A stretch of 64,000 nucleotides of DNA from Acidovorax sp. KKS102 (GTDB lineage Bacteria > Pseudomonadota > Gammaproteobacteria > Burkholderiales > Burkholderiaceae_C): contig NC_018708.1 in the NCBI RefSeq assembly GCF_000302535.1, forward strand, positions 806,001-870,000. The letters run 5' to 3'. Numbering within the stretch: position 1 is the first letter of the stretch; every line of letters starts with the position of its first letter. A program made the translations under genes and the position numbers. This document shows positions 53,385 to 63,155 of the stretch, piece by piece. The notes below the pieces were generated by a model. The model was not told where the DNA came from and did not search any database. It worked only from the letters and a program-made list of their open reading frames with translations.

Positions 53385-54965
53385 ATGAAACTCAACTACA
53401 GTCTTTTGTCGGTGGCTGCTGCTGCCGCGCTGCTGTTTGCGCCGTCATTGCAGGCCAAGCCTTTCAAATGGGCCAGTCAGGGAGAAATCGCGACCTGGGA
53501 CATTCACTCCCAAAATAATGCGCTGCAAAACGGCCTTCATGCCAATGTGTATGAAAGCCTGGTGTACTACAACAGCAAGACGTTCGATGTGGAGCCCGTG
53601 TTGGCAACCGCCTGGAAGGAGATCAGCCCCACGCAGGTGCGCTTCACGCTGCGTCAGGGCGTGAAGTTCCATGATGGTTCGCCGCTGACCACCGACGATG
53701 CGGTGTACTCCATCCAGCGGGCCATGGCCAAAACGTCCAACTTCACCCCCTACGTACAGGGCATCAGCAAAGTGGTGAAGGTGGATGCGCAGAACTTTGA
53801 CGTCATCCTGTCCTCGCCCAATCCGGTTCTGCTGCGTCAGATGACCGAGTTGCGCATCATGAGCAAGGCCTGGGCCGAAAAGAACAAGTCGGTAGAGCCC
53901 AAAGACATCAAGGGCACTGACGAAAACTTTGCCCACCGCAACGCCATGGGCACAGGCCCTTACACCCTGGAGTCGTGGCAGCCTGATGTGAAGATGGTGT
54001 TCAAGCGCAACCCCAACTGGTGGGGCAAGATGGACGGCAATGTGACCGAGATCGTCTACACACCCATCAAGTCCGCAGCCACACGCATTGCTGCGCTGTT
54101 GTCGGGTGAAGTGGATCTGGTGCTCGACCCGTCTCCTCAGGATCTGGGTCGCTTGCGCGCCAGCCCTGACTTGAAGGTGATTGATGGCGTGGAGAACCGC
54201 ACGATCTTTCTGGGCATGGACCAGTTCCGCGAAGAGCTCCCGGGCTCGAACATCAAGGGCAAGAACCCGCTCAAGGATGTGCGGGTGCGCAAGGCCCTCT
54301 ACCAGGCGATTGATGCAGAAACCATCTCGCGCAACATCATGCGCGGTCTGGGCAAGCCCACGGGCACCATCGTTGCGCCGCAAGTGGCTGGCTACACCGA
54401 GGCTGTTGGCAAGCGTTTCCCATACAGCGTTGATGCATCCAAGAAGCTGCTGGCCGAGGCGGGTTACCCCGATGGCTTTGAAGTGGATTTCGCCTGCCCT
54501 AACAACCGCTACATCAACGACGAAGCCATCTGCCAGGCTGTGACGGCCATGTGGGCGCGCGTGGGGGTGAAGGCCAAGCTGCGCACGCTGCCGCTGGTCA
54601 ACTACTTTCCGATGATCCAGCGCTACGAAGCCAGCATCTACATGCTGGGCTGGGGCGTGCCGACATTCGACGCGCTGTACAGCCTGCAATCGCTGGTGCG
54701 CACCGTGGGCCAAGGCGGTGACGGCAACTACAACGTGGGTCGCTACAGCAACCAGCGCATGGACTACTTGGTGGACCGCATCAAGGCCGAAACCGATGCA
54801 CCGGTGCGCGCCCGCATGCTGACCGAGGCGCTGCAACTGTCCAACGACACCGTGTCCCACATTCCTCTGCATGACCAGGTGATCCCATGGGCCATGAAGA
54901 AGAACATCGAACTGGTGCACCGTGCCGATAACCGCGTGGACATGCGCACGGTCAAGGTGAACTGA
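53385..54965 (+). CDS. Periplasmic peptide-binding protein of an ABC transporter (SBP family 5)
   Basis: A 526-residue DppA/OppA-type solute-binding protein. Signal peptide 1-24 (LFAPSLQA/KPFKWASQ); there is no lipobox Cys. SBP_bac_5 signatures: NVYESLVYYNSKTFDVEPVLATAWKEISPTQVRFTLRQGVKFHDG, GTGPYTLESWQPD, NIMRGLGKPTG and LLAEAGYPDGFEVDFACPN. ATG 53385 lies behind AAGAGGG. First gene of the operon; a 13-bp hairpin follows its stop. It is paralogous to the frameshifted binding protein at 57398. Confidence 0.92.
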   Translation: MKLNYSLLSVAAAAALLFAPSLQAKPFKWASQGEIATWDIHSQNNALQNGLHANVYESLVYYNSKTFDVEPVLATAWKEISPTQVRFTLRQGVKFHDGSPLTTDDAVYSIQRAMAKTSNFTPYVQGISKVVKVDAQNFDVILSSPNPVLLRQMTELRIMSKAWAEKNKSVEPKDIKGTDENFAHRNAMGTGPYTLESWQPDVKMVFKRNPNWWGKMDGNVTEIVYTPIKSAATRIAALLSGEVDLVLDPSPQDLGRLRASPDLKVIDGVENRTIFLGMDQFREELPGSNIKGKNPLKDVRVRKALYQAIDAETISRNIMRGLGKPTGTIVAPQVAGYTEAVGKRFPYSVDASKKLLAEAGYPDGFEVDFACPNNRYINDEAICQAVTAMWARVGVKAKLRTLPLVNYFPMIQRYEASIYMLGWGVPTFDALYSLQSLVRTVGQGGDGNYNVGRYSNQRMDYLVDRIKAETDAPVRARMLTEALQLSNDTVSHIPLHDQVIPWAMKKNIELVHRADNRVDMRTVKVN

Positions 54966-54982
54966 TTTATTCTTGACAGACT

Positions 54983-55016
54983 GAAAGCAAGGGCCGTGCG
55001 GCCCTTGCTTTCTTTG
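54983..55016 (+). terminator. 13-bp perfect stem-loop between binding-protein and permease genes
   Basis: GAAAGCAAGGGCC-GTGC-GGCCCTTGCTTTC followed by TTT. It lies 17 bases after the binding-protein stop and 90 before the permease start. It probably protects or partly terminates the transcript so that the binding protein exceeds the membrane components. Confidence 0.75.
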
Positions 55017-55102
55017 GTATATTTGACGATGTATTGACCCGCAGTGCCTCAGCCACCAAAAGTTGCGGCGGCACTTCCATCGAACACTCACTCGACTCTC
55101 TG

Positions 55103-56083
55103 ATGCTTGCCTTTATTTTGCGCCGCCTGATACAGGCTGTGATTGTCATGGTCACGGTGGCCTTCATCTCCTTCATGCTGTTCCAGTACGTGGGAGATCC
55201 CGTGGTGTTCCTGCTGGGCCAGGACGCCACCCCCGAGCAGATCCGCGAGTTGCGCAGCGCCCTCGGCTTGGACAAATCCTTCTTTGTGCAGTTCTGGCAC
55301 TTTCTGGTGAATGCAGCGCAGGGTGAGTTTGGACTGAGCCTGCGCCAGGGCGCCAAGGTGTCGCGCCTGATTGCCGAGCGCTTCCCGGCCACTCTCGAGT
55401 TGGCGCTGGTAGCGGCCCTCCTCGCGCTGGTCATTGGTGTGCCGATGGGCGTGTATGCCGCCCTCAAGCGCGGCACCTTCACCAGCCAGCTGTTCATGAC
55501 ACTGTCCCTGCTGGGAGTGTCCCTGCCCACCTTCCTGATCGGCATCTTGTTGATTTTGGTGTTTGCCGTACACCTGGGCTGGTTCCCCAGCTTTGGTCGG
55601 GGTGAGGTCGTGCAGCTGGGCTGGTGGAGCACCGGCTTGCTCAAGGCCAAGGGCTGGCACCACATCACCCTGCCTGCGATCACGCTGGCCATCTTCCAGC
55701 TCACGCTGATCATGCGGCTGGTGCGGGCCGAAATGTTGGAGGTGCTGCGCACCGACTACATCAAGTTCGCCCGGGCTCGTGGCCTGTCCAATCGGGCCAT
55801 CCATTTTGGCCACGCCCTCAAGAACACTCTCGTGCCCGTGCTGACCATCACAGGTCTGCAACTGGGTGGCCTGATCGCTTTCGCCATCATTACCGAGACG
55901 GTGTTCCAGTGGCCAGGCATGGGCCTGCTGTTCATCCAGGCTGTGACCTTCGCTGACATTCCCGTGATGGCCGCTTACCTGTGCCTGATTGCGTTGATCT
56001 TTGTGGTGATCAACCTGGTGGTTGACCTGCTGTACTTCGCGGTCGATCCTCGACTGCGCGTTGGCAAGGCAGGAGGCCATTGA
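55103..56083 (+). CDS. dppB: Peptide ABC transporter permease, DppB type
   Basis: A 326-residue inner-membrane permease with about six spans. It begins MLAFILRRLIQAVIVMVTVAFISFML as DppB/OppB do. EAA-loop: RTDYIKFARARGLSNRAIHFGHALKNTLVPVLT. The periplasmic insertion with LGLDKSFFVQFWHFL is typical. ATG 55103 is chosen; the open frame to 55034 adds a poorly conserved stretch. The stop overlaps the next gene's ATG. Confidence 0.94.
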   Translation: MLAFILRRLIQAVIVMVTVAFISFMLFQYVGDPVVFLLGQDATPEQIRELRSALGLDKSFFVQFWHFLVNAAQGEFGLSLRQGAKVSRLIAERFPATLELALVAALLALVIGVPMGVYAALKRGTFTSQLFMTLSLLGVSLPTFLIGILLILVFAVHLGWFPSFGRGEVVQLGWWSTGLLKAKGWHHITLPAITLAIFQLTLIMRLVRAEMLEVLRTDYIKFARARGLSNRAIHFGHALKNTLVPVLTITGLQLGGLIAFAIITETVFQWPGMGLLFIQAVTFADIPVMAAYLCLIALIFVVINLVVDLLYFAVDPRLRVGKAGGH

Positions 56084-57300
56084 TGCAAGGCCCCCGTTTG
56101 AAAGCTGGTGGCCGCGCCTTCGCTCACATCGCGCAGTACCACCCTGAGTTGACGGCACTGCGGCGTGACCTGCATGCCCATCCGGAGCTGGGTTTCGAAG
56201 AGATCTACACCAGCAAGCGCGTCAAGGAAGCGCTGAAGCTCTGCGGTGTGGATGAGATCCACGAAGGCATCGGGCGCACGGGTGTGGTGGGCGTCATTCG
56301 TGGGCGCAGCAGCGCCAGCGGTAGCATGGTGGGCCTGCGCGCCGACATGGATGCCCTGCCGCTGACCGAGCACAACGACTTCGCCTGGAAGTCCTGCAAG
56401 CAGGGCCTCATGCACGGCTGCGGCCATGACGGCCACACCGCCATGCTGATTGGCGCTGCGCGCTACCTGGCCGAAACCCGCAACTTCGATGGCACCGCCG
56501 TGCTGGTGTTCCAGCCGGGCGAAGAAGGCTTTGCCGGTGCCCGCGTGATGATGGAAGACGGGTTGTTTGACCGCTTCCCCGTGCAGTCCATCTTTGCCAT
56601 GCACAACTGGCCCGCAATGAAACCCGGCACCGTGGGGATCAATGCCGGTCCGATGATGGCAGCCGCCGACCGCTTCACGGTCGAGATCACTGGGCGTGGC
56701 GGCCACGGCGCGCACGCCTACCAGACGGTGGACGTTGTGCTGGTCGCGGCCCACATCATCACCGCTGCGCAGAGCATCGTTTCGCGCAATGTGCGGCCCA
56801 TCGACAGTGCGGTGGTCAGCCTGTGCGCGATGCAGGCAGGCGACCTGGGTGCCTTCAGCGTGCTGCCCGGCACGGCCACGCTAGTGGGCACCGTGCGCAC
56901 CTTCGACCCGCTGGTGCAGGAGATGGTGGAAAAGCGCCTCAAGGAGTTGTGCAGCGCCATTGCGCTCGGCTTCGGTGCCACGGCCACGGTGCACTACGAA
57001 CGCATCTACCCCGCCACCATCAACAGCGAAAGCGAAGCAATCTTCGCGGGCGATGTGGCCGAGTCGCTGCTGGGGGCCGACCACGTGGTGCGCGACCTGG
57101 AGCCCAGCATGGGCGCTGAAGACTTCTCTTTCATGCTGCAGAACAAGCCGGGGGCCTACCTGCGCATTGGCCAAGGCACAGGATCGAGCGGCAGCGCCTT
57201 GCACAACAGTCGGTATGACTTTAACGATGACATCCTGCCGCTGGGCGCTGCGCTGCACGCCAGCCTGATCGAGCAGGCCATGCCGCTGCCCGCGCTCTGA
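56083..57300 (+). CDS. M20 family amidohydrolase (hippurate/N-acyl-amino-acid hydrolase type)
   Basis: A 405-residue metallohydrolase of the M20D group. Metal-binding motifs: LMHGCGHDGHTAML (Cys/His ligands), FQPGEEGFAGARVMMEDG with the catalytic Glu pair, FAMHNWP, and EDFSFMLQNKPGAYLRIG near the end. The lid domain is present (GRGGHGAHAYQTVD). ATG 56083 behind AGGAGG. It is located inside the peptide-transport operon between the permease and the second binding protein, suggesting hydrolysis of imported peptides or N-acyl amino acids in the cytoplasm. Confidence 0.92.
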   Translation: MQGPRLKAGGRAFAHIAQYHPELTALRRDLHAHPELGFEEIYTSKRVKEALKLCGVDEIHEGIGRTGVVGVIRGRSSASGSMVGLRADMDALPLTEHNDFAWKSCKQGLMHGCGHDGHTAMLIGAARYLAETRNFDGTAVLVFQPGEEGFAGARVMMEDGLFDRFPVQSIFAMHNWPAMKPGTVGINAGPMMAAADRFTVEITGRGGHGAHAYQTVDVVLVAAHIITAAQSIVSRNVRPIDSAVVSLCAMQAGDLGAFSVLPGTATLVGTVRTFDPLVQEMVEKRLKELCSAIALGFGATATVHYERIYPATINSESEAIFAGDVAESLLGADHVVRDLEPSMGAEDFSFMLQNKPGAYLRIGQGTGSSGSALHNSRYDFNDDILPLGAALHASLIEQAMPLPAL

Positions 57301-57397
57301 TCAGGCGCGGGCGTCTGACTTCTCCACGCACACACCGCTCACCCACCGGAAGTCTTCGTACCCTTCCATCCCACCCTTTCACTACCAGGAGATTTCC

Positions 57398-58983
57398 ATG
57401 AAATTCCAGAAAAAAGTCGCTGTGACCGCTCTCTTCGCTGCGCTGGCTGCGACGAGTTTGGTAGCTCAGGCACAGACCGTTCGCATCGCCAACCAGGGCG
57501 ATGCCCTGTCGATGGACCCGCACTCACTCAACGAGTCGCTGCAGCTGAGCGTGACCAGCAACGTTTACGAACCCCTGGTGGGCCGCAACAAGGACCTGAG
57601 CCTTGCGCCCGCATTGGCTACCAGCTGGAAGCAGATTGCCCCCACCGTGTGGCGCTTCGAACTGCGCAAGGGTGTGCAATTCCACGACGGCACGCCGTTC
57701 ACGGCCGACGATGTGGTGTTTAGCTTCGCCCGCATGAAGGGCGATGGCTCTGACATGAAGGCCACCAACAGCGACATCAAGCAGGTGCGCAAGATCGACG
57801 ACCACACGGTAGAGATCGACACCATGGCTCCCCAGCCCATCCTTCCGGACGTGATCACCACTTCCTACATCATGAGCAAGAAGTGGTGCGAGACCAATCA
57901 GGCCACAACCCCGGTAGACCGCCGCAAGGGCATCGAGAACGCGGCGTCGTTCCGCGCCAATGGCACCGGCCCCTTCCGCCTGCGTGAGCGCCAGCCCAAC
58001 GTGCGCACGGTGTTCGTGCGCAATGGCGCCTACTGGGACAAGATCGAAGGCAACGCCACCGAAGTTGTGTTCACGCCCATCGGTAACGATGCCACGCGCG
58101 TGGCGGCCCTGCTGTCGGGCGAAGTGGACGTGATGGAGCCTGTGCCAGTGCAGGACATCGAGCGTATCAACGGCAGCGCCAATGCCCGCGCCATCACTGG
58201 CCCTGAGCTGCGCACCATCTTCCTGGGCATGGACCAGAAACGCGACGAGCTGCTGTACTCCAACGTCAAGGGCAAGAACCCCTTCAAGGACAAGCGCGTG
58301 CGCCAGGCCTTCTACCAGGCCATCGACATCGAAGGCATCAAGAAGACTGTGATGCGGGGCGCCTCCAACCCCTCCGCGCTGATGGTGGGCCCCGGTATCA
58401 ACGGCTTCCAGCCGGATGTCAAGCGCCTGCCCTATGAGACGTCGAAGCCGCCAAGAAGCTCATGGTTGAAGCCGGTTACCCCAACGGCTTTGAAGTCACC
58501 ATGAACTGTCCCAACGATCGCTACGTGAACGACGGCCGCATCTGCCAGACGGTGGCTGCGAACCTGTCGCGCATCAACGTCAAGATCAACCTCGCGGCTG
58601 AAACCAAAGGCACGTACTTCCCCAAGGTGCTGCGCCGTGACACCAGCTTCTACATGCTGGGCTGGACGCCCACCACGTACGACTCGCACAACGCCCTCAA
58701 TGCGCTGATGATCTGCCCGGACGACAAGACCGGCGCGGGCCAGTTCAACCTGGGTGCGTACTGCAACCCCAAGCTGGACGAACTGACCAAGAAGATCCTG
58801 GTCGAGACCGACAAGCCCAAGCGCGACGCCATGATCAAGGAAGCCTTTGAAGTGCATACCGCCGATGTGGGCCACCTGCCGCTGCACCAGCAGGCGCTGG
58901 CCTGGGGCGTGAGCAAGAAGGTCAAGCTCGTGCAGATGGCCGACAACTACATGCCGTTCAAGTGGATCACCGTGAGCAAGTGA
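57398..58983 (+). pseudogene. Second peptide-binding protein (SBP family 5), frameshifted
   Basis: Frame 1 (57398-58504) encodes a signal peptide (VAQA/QTVRIA, about residue 26) and the first ~350 residues of an SBP_bac_5 protein; the rest continues in another frame up to 58983 (MVEAGYPNGFEVTMNCPN... PFKWITVSK). The break is at 58434-58440 (TATGAGAC), where a likely two-base GA insertion turns PYDVEAAKK into PYETSKPPR. The paralogue at 53385 keeps frame here (PYSVDASKK). Both halves remain well conserved, so this is a very recent mutation or a sequence error. The Shine-Dalgarno is CAGGAG. Intact, it would be about 528 residues. Confidence 0.85.
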
Positions 58984-59046
58984 GCCCGCGTTTTTCCGAC
59001 TGATCGATACGACGACAACAACAAAGCCACCGGCTGATCCAAGCCC

Positions 59047-59085
59047 GCAACAACACCCGCAGCTACCCGCTGCGCGTGTTGTTGC
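59047..59085 (+). other. Stem-loop between second binding protein and dppC
   Basis: Outer arms GCAACAACAC and GTGTTGTTGC (10 bp, perfect) enclose inner arms CGCAGC and GCTGCG with loop TACCC. It occupies the same position behind a binding-protein gene as the hairpin at 54983. There is no T-run, so stabilisation is more likely than termination. Confidence 0.65.
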
Positions 59086-59105
59086 CCGTTGACTGGTTTC
59101 CCACA

Positions 59106-60017
59106 ATGAAAACTACCCTTGCCCGCTGGTTCGACAGCGACGTCGGCTACAGCTTCCGCACATCGCCGGTCGCCATGCTGGCCGCTGCCATTGCGCTGAT
59201 TTGCCTGTTCTGTTCGGTGTTTGCCGGATGGGTGGCACCCCACAACCCGTTCGACCTGACCACGCTGGAGCTGAGCGATGCGCGCCTGCCCCCGGCATGG
59301 AGCGAAATGGGCTCGATGAAATACCCCCTGGGCACCGATGACCAGGGCCGCGACATCCTCTCGGCGCTGATCTACGGCGCGCGCATCTCGCTCGTGGTGG
59401 GCATCGCCTCGGTGGTGCTGTCCGTGGTGGTGGGCGTGGCCTTTGGCCTGCTGGCAGGCTTTCGGGGCGGCTGGGTGGATGCCGTGCTCATGCGCCTGTG
59501 CGACGTGATGCTGTCCTTTCCCGCCATCCTGGTCGCGCTGCTGATTGCTGGCGTGGGCCGTGCGCTGTTCCCCAATGCGCATGAGTCGCTGGCGTTTGGC
59601 GTGCTGATCCTGTCCATCTCCCTCACCGGCTGGGTGCAATATGCCCGCACGGTGCGCGGCTCTACGCTGGTAGAGCGCAACAAGGAATACGTGCAGGCCG
59701 CCCGCGTGACGGGCGTCTCGCCGCTGCGCATCATGCGCAAGCACGTGCTGCCCAACGTGATGGGGCCCGTGCTGGTGCTGGCCACCATCCAGGTGGCCAC
59801 GGCCATCATCACCGAAGCTACTCTGTCTTTCCTGGGCGTGGGCGCGCCGCCCACTTCGCCCTCGCTGGGCACGCTGATCCGTATCGGCAACGACTACCTG
59901 TTCTCGGGCGAATGGTGGATCACCGTCTTCCCTGGCGCCATGCTGGTGCTGATTGCTTTGTCCGTGAACCTGCTGGGTGACTGGCTGCGCGACGCTCTCA
60001 ACCCCCGCCTGCGTTGA
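59106..60017 (+). CDS. dppC: Peptide ABC transporter permease, DppC type
   Basis: A 303-residue inner-membrane permease with about six spans. An N-terminal span (AMLAAAIALICLFCSVFAGWVAPHNPFD) is followed by PLGTDDQGRDILSALIYGARISL, the DppC/OppC hallmark. EAA-loop: NKEYVQAARVTGVSPLRIMRKHVLPNVMGPVLV. It ends SVNLLGDWLRDALNPRLR as usual. ATG 59106; the frame is open to 59076 within the hairpin. The stop is 29 bases before the dppD ATG. Confidence 0.94.
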   Translation: MKTTLARWFDSDVGYSFRTSPVAMLAAAIALICLFCSVFAGWVAPHNPFDLTTLELSDARLPPAWSEMGSMKYPLGTDDQGRDILSALIYGARISLVVGIASVVLSVVVGVAFGLLAGFRGGWVDAVLMRLCDVMLSFPAILVALLIAGVGRALFPNAHESLAFGVLILSISLTGWVQYARTVRGSTLVERNKEYVQAARVTGVSPLRIMRKHVLPNVMGPVLVLATIQVATAIITEATLSFLGVGAPPTSPSLGTLIRIGNDYLFSGEWWITVFPGAMLVLIALSVNLLGDWLRDALNPRLR

Positions 60018-60046
60018 ACAAGAACAAGAAGAAAAGCGATATTTCC

Positions 60047-61033
60047 ATGAGCCTTCTCGAAGTCAAAAACCTCGTTGTCGAATTCCCGGGCCGCCGCGGT
60101 ACCCTGCGCGCTCTGGACGACATTTCCTTTTCCATCGCACCCGGCGAGATTCTGGGCGTGGTGGGAGAGTCCGGCGCCGGCAAGTCGCTCACCGGCGCGG
60201 CCATCATCGGCCTGCTGGAACCGCCCGGCCGTGTGGCCTCGGGCCAGATCCTGCTGGAGGGTCAGCGCATCGACAACCTCAATAACGAGGAGATGCGCCA
60301 CATCCGGGGCCGCCGCATCGGTGCCATCTTTCAAGACCCGCTGACCTCGCTGAACCCGCTGTACACCGTGGGCCGTCAGCTCACCGAAACCATCCTGGCC
60401 CACCTGCCCGTGAATGCGGCCGAAGCCCGCCAGCGCGCCATCCAGCTGCTCAAGGACACCGGCATTCCCGCCGCCGAAGAGCGCATCGACCACTACCCGC
60501 ACCAGTTTTCGGGGGGCATGCGCCAGCGCGTCGTGATCGCCCTGGCCCTGGCCGCCGAGCCCAAGCTCATCGTGGCCGACGAGCCCACCACAGCGCTCGA
60601 CGTGTCTATCCAGGCGCAGATCATCACGCTGCTGAAAAACATCTGCAAATCGCGTGGCGCGGCCGTCATGCTCATCACCCACGACATGGGCGTGATCGCC
60701 GAAACCTGCGACCGCGTGGCCGTGCTGTACGCCGGGCGTGTGGCCGAGATCGGCCCGGTGCATGACGTGATCAACCAGCCATCCCACCCCTACACCGCCG
60801 GGTTGATGGCCTCCATCCCCGACATGGAACAGGACCGCGAGCGCCTCAACCAGATCGACGGCGCCATGCCGCGCCTCAACGCCATCCCCAAGGGCTGTGC
60901 CTACAACCCCCGCTGCCCCAAGACCTTTGACCGCTGCATGACCGACCGCCCCGACCTGATGGATGCCGGCGCTACCCGCGCTGCCTGCTGGCTGCATGCC
61001 GGTGCAACGACCCAAGCCAAGGTGACCGCATGA
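60047..61033 (+). CDS. dppD: Peptide ABC transporter ATPase, DppD type
   Basis: A 328-residue ABC ATPase. Walker [12 protein letters not shown]-loop [10 protein letters not shown], signature FSGGMRQRV, Walker [14 protein letters not shown]-loop LITHDMG. The C-terminal oligopeptide-transporter domain carries [14 protein letters not shown], a cysteine motif typical of DppD/OppD that can bind an iron-sulfur cluster. ATG 60047 ([12 protein letters not shown]) is chosen; a TTG at 60014 overlapping dppC is an alternative. It overlaps dppF by four bases. Confidence 0.95.
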   Translation: MSLLEVKNLVVEFPGRRGTLRALDDISFSIAPGEILGVVGESGAGKSLTGAAIIGLLEPPGRVASGQILLEGQRIDNLNNEEMRHIRGRRIGAIFQDPLTSLNPLYTVGRQLTETILAHLPVNAAEARQRAIQLLKDTGIPAAEERIDHYPHQFSGGMRQRVVIALALAAEPKLIVADEPTTALDVSIQAQIITLLKNICKSRGAAVMLITHDMGVIAETCDRVAVLYAGRVAEIGPVHDVINQPSHPYTAGLMASIPDMEQDRERLNQIDGAMPRLNAIPKGCAYNPRCPKTFDRCMTDRPDLMDAGATRAACWLHAGATTQAKVTA

Positions 61034-62043
61034 GCGCCGCCGCAACGAATAGCAAGGCGCTGGTGCAGGCGCATGACCTGGCCAAGACCTTTGACGTCTC
61101 TGCCCCGTGGCTCAACCGCGTGATCGAGCGCAAGCCCCGCACCCTGCTGCATGCGGTGGACGGCGTGAGCTTCGAGATCGAGAAGGGCAAGACGCTGGCG
61201 CTGGTGGGCGAATCCGGCTGCGGCAAGAGCACCGTGGCTCGACTGCTGGTGGGCCTGTACGACCCTACGCGCGGCGGTCTCACGTTTGATGGGCAAGACG
61301 CCCATGCGGCCTTCAAGGGCAACAACGCCAAGGCCATGCGCCGCCGCATCCAGATGATCTTCCAGGACCCGTACGCCAGCCTGAACCCCCGCTGGCTGGT
61401 GGAGGACATCATCGGCGAGCCCCTCAAGGAGCATGGGCTCATCACCGACAAGGAGCAGCTCAAGCAACGTGTGGGCGAGTTGCTGCAATCGGTGGGCCTG
61501 TCGCCGCTCGACATGGTCAAGTACCCGCACCAGTTCTCCGGCGGCCAGCGCCAGCGCATCTCCATTGCGCGTGCCCTGGCCACCGAGCCCGAGTTTCTGG
61601 TCTGCGACGAGCCCACCAGCGCGCTCGACGTGTCGGTGCAGGCGCAGGTGCTCAACATCATGAAGGACTTGCAGCGCGAGCGGCAGCTCACGTATCTGTT
61701 CATCAGCCACAACCTGGCCGTGGTGCGCCATGTGAGCGACCAGGTCGGCGTGATGTACCTGGGCCGCCTGGTGGAGCTGGCCGACAAGCACACGCTGTTC
61801 GACACGCCGCGCCACCCCTACACGCGCATGCTGCTCGATGCCATCCCCAAGATGCACGACACCGGCAAGGCGCGCACACCGGTGCAGGGCGAGGTGCCCA
61901 ACCCGCTGAACCCGCCACCCGGCTGTGCGTTCAACCCGCGCTGCCCGCATGTCAATGACCGCTGCCGCACGGAGCGCCCCAAGCTCCAGAGCATCGGCGG
62001 CATCCGCATTGCGTGCCATGCGGTGGAGGAAGGGCGGATCTGA
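61030..62043 (+). CDS. dppF: Peptide ABC transporter ATPase, DppF type
   Basis: A 337-residue ABC ATPase pairing with DppD. Walker A GESGCGKSTVA, Q-loop FQDPYASLNPRW, signature FSGGQRQRI, Walker B LVCDEPTSALD, H-loop FISHNLAV. The C-terminal motif CAFNPRCPHVNDRC matches the family. The start overlaps dppD (ATGA). Last gene of the operon; repeat copy C follows. Confidence 0.95.
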   Translation: MSAAATNSKALVQAHDLAKTFDVSAPWLNRVIERKPRTLLHAVDGVSFEIEKGKTLALVGESGCGKSTVARLLVGLYDPTRGGLTFDGQDAHAAFKGNNAKAMRRRIQMIFQDPYASLNPRWLVEDIIGEPLKEHGLITDKEQLKQRVGELLQSVGLSPLDMVKYPHQFSGGQRQRISIARALATEPEFLVCDEPTSALDVSVQAQVLNIMKDLQRERQLTYLFISHNLAVVRHVSDQVGVMYLGRLVELADKHTLFDTPRHPYTRMLLDAIPKMHDTGKARTPVQGEVPNPLNPPPGCAFNPRCPHVNDRCRTERPKLQSIGGIRIACHAVEEGRI

Positions 62044-62112
62044 TGCCCAGCGCCGCACCGGCGTGCGGCGAAGTCGCCCGGTGTGCGGGTCAAGGGTGCA
62101 GGTGGATGCGTT

Positions 62113-62168
62113 TGCTATAAAAATATAGCTATTGATGCATGATTAACTAGCACCTGCGCCCGTTTTTT
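62113..62168 (+). repeat. 58-bp dispersed palindromic repeat, copy C (after dppF)
   Basis: It reads TGCTATAAAAATATAGCTAT, TGATGCATGATTAACTAGCA, CCTGCGCCCGTTTTTT. It lies between the convergent dppF and lysR stops and ends in a T-run, so it could act as terminator for dppF. Confidence 0.7.
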
Positions 62169-62181
62169 CATTGAAATTCGA

Positions 62182-63111
62182 TCAAGGCGCTGATCCGGCC
62201 GCCGCTGGCGCGCCTGACTCGGCGGCGGGCAGGGCCCGCCCCAGCAGGTAGTCAATGCAGGTGCGCACCGCCCGGGTCTGGTGGCGGTTGGGCATGTAGA
62301 GCATGAACATCTGGGTGCCAAAAATGCTCAGCCGCCAGTCGTCGAGCGTGGTCAGCACTTCACCGCTGGACACGGCATCCTGCACCACGTAGTCCGGTAC
62401 CAGCCCCACGCCAAGCCCTGCCAGGATGCCCTGGCGCAGAAACGGAAAGTGCTCCGAAATGAGGGTGGGCTCCAGCATGGCTTCCTGGCGCTGGTCACCC
62501 CGGTACCCGCGCAGGCGCAGCTGCTTGCCCACCACCCCTGCGGTGATCACTGGCGCAGCCTGCAGAGCCTCGAAGTCCTGGGGCAGCCCGTGCGCCTCGG
62601 CGTACCCGCGCGATGCGCAGGCGATGTAGCGTACGCTGCCCAGGTCGCGCGCCACCAGCGTGGGTGGGGGCTCGGGCATCACGCGGATGGCGATGTCCAC
62701 CTCATCGCGGATGAGGTCATCCACCCGGTTTTCAAAGCGCACATCCAGCACGATGCCGGGGTACAGCCGCTTGAAGTCGATCAGCCAGTCTGACATCACC
62801 ATCTGCCCGTAGCCACTGGGCACGCTCAGGCCTACGCGCCCCTGCAGGCCCTGGCCCAGCGTGGCAATGGTCTCGCGCGCGGCCAGCATTTCGTTCTGAA
62901 TGGCGCGGCCATGGGCGTACAGGCGCAGGCCCACCTCGGTGGGCTCTACCCGGCGCGTGGTACGGCGCACCAGCTGCACACCCACCGATTTTTCCAACTG
63001 GTGCAGGTGGTAGCTCACATTCGCACGGGTCATCTTCAGGTTGCGCGCGGCCTGGCTCAGGTTGCCGGCATCAAGGATGTCGACCAGCACGGTGAGGGAG
63101 GTGAGTTCCAT
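62182..63111 (-). CDS. LysR-type transcriptional regulator
   Basis: A 309-residue regulator. The N-terminal winged helix-turn-helix (VLVDILDAGNLSQAARNLKMTRANVSYHLHQLEKSVGVQLVRRTTRRVEPTEVG) is followed by a co-inducer domain (GRVGLSVPSGYGQMVMSDWLIDFKRLYPGI, DIAIRVMPEPP). A short Ala-rich tail follows. It is divergent from the fatty-acid oxidation gene, so it probably controls that gene and itself through the box at 63171. The ligand is unknown. Confidence 0.93.
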   Translation of the reverse strand: MELTSLTVLVDILDAGNLSQAARNLKMTRANVSYHLHQLEKSVGVQLVRRTTRRVEPTEVGLRLYAHGRAIQNEMLAARETIATLGQGLQGRVGLSVPSGYGQMVMSDWLIDFKRLYPGIVLDVRFENRVDDLIRDEVDIAIRVMPEPPPTLVARDLGSVRYIACASRGYAEAHGLPQDFEALQAAPVITAGVVGKQLRLRGYRGDQRQEAMLEPTLISEHFPFLRQGILAGLGVGLVPDYVVQDAVSSGEVLTTLDDWRLSIFGTQMFMLYMPNRHQTRAVRTCIDYLLGRALPAAESGAPAAAGSAP

Positions 63112-63155
63112 AGGCGGGATAGGTGGGGCGGCGCCTGAACGCTCGCTTGCCGCAG

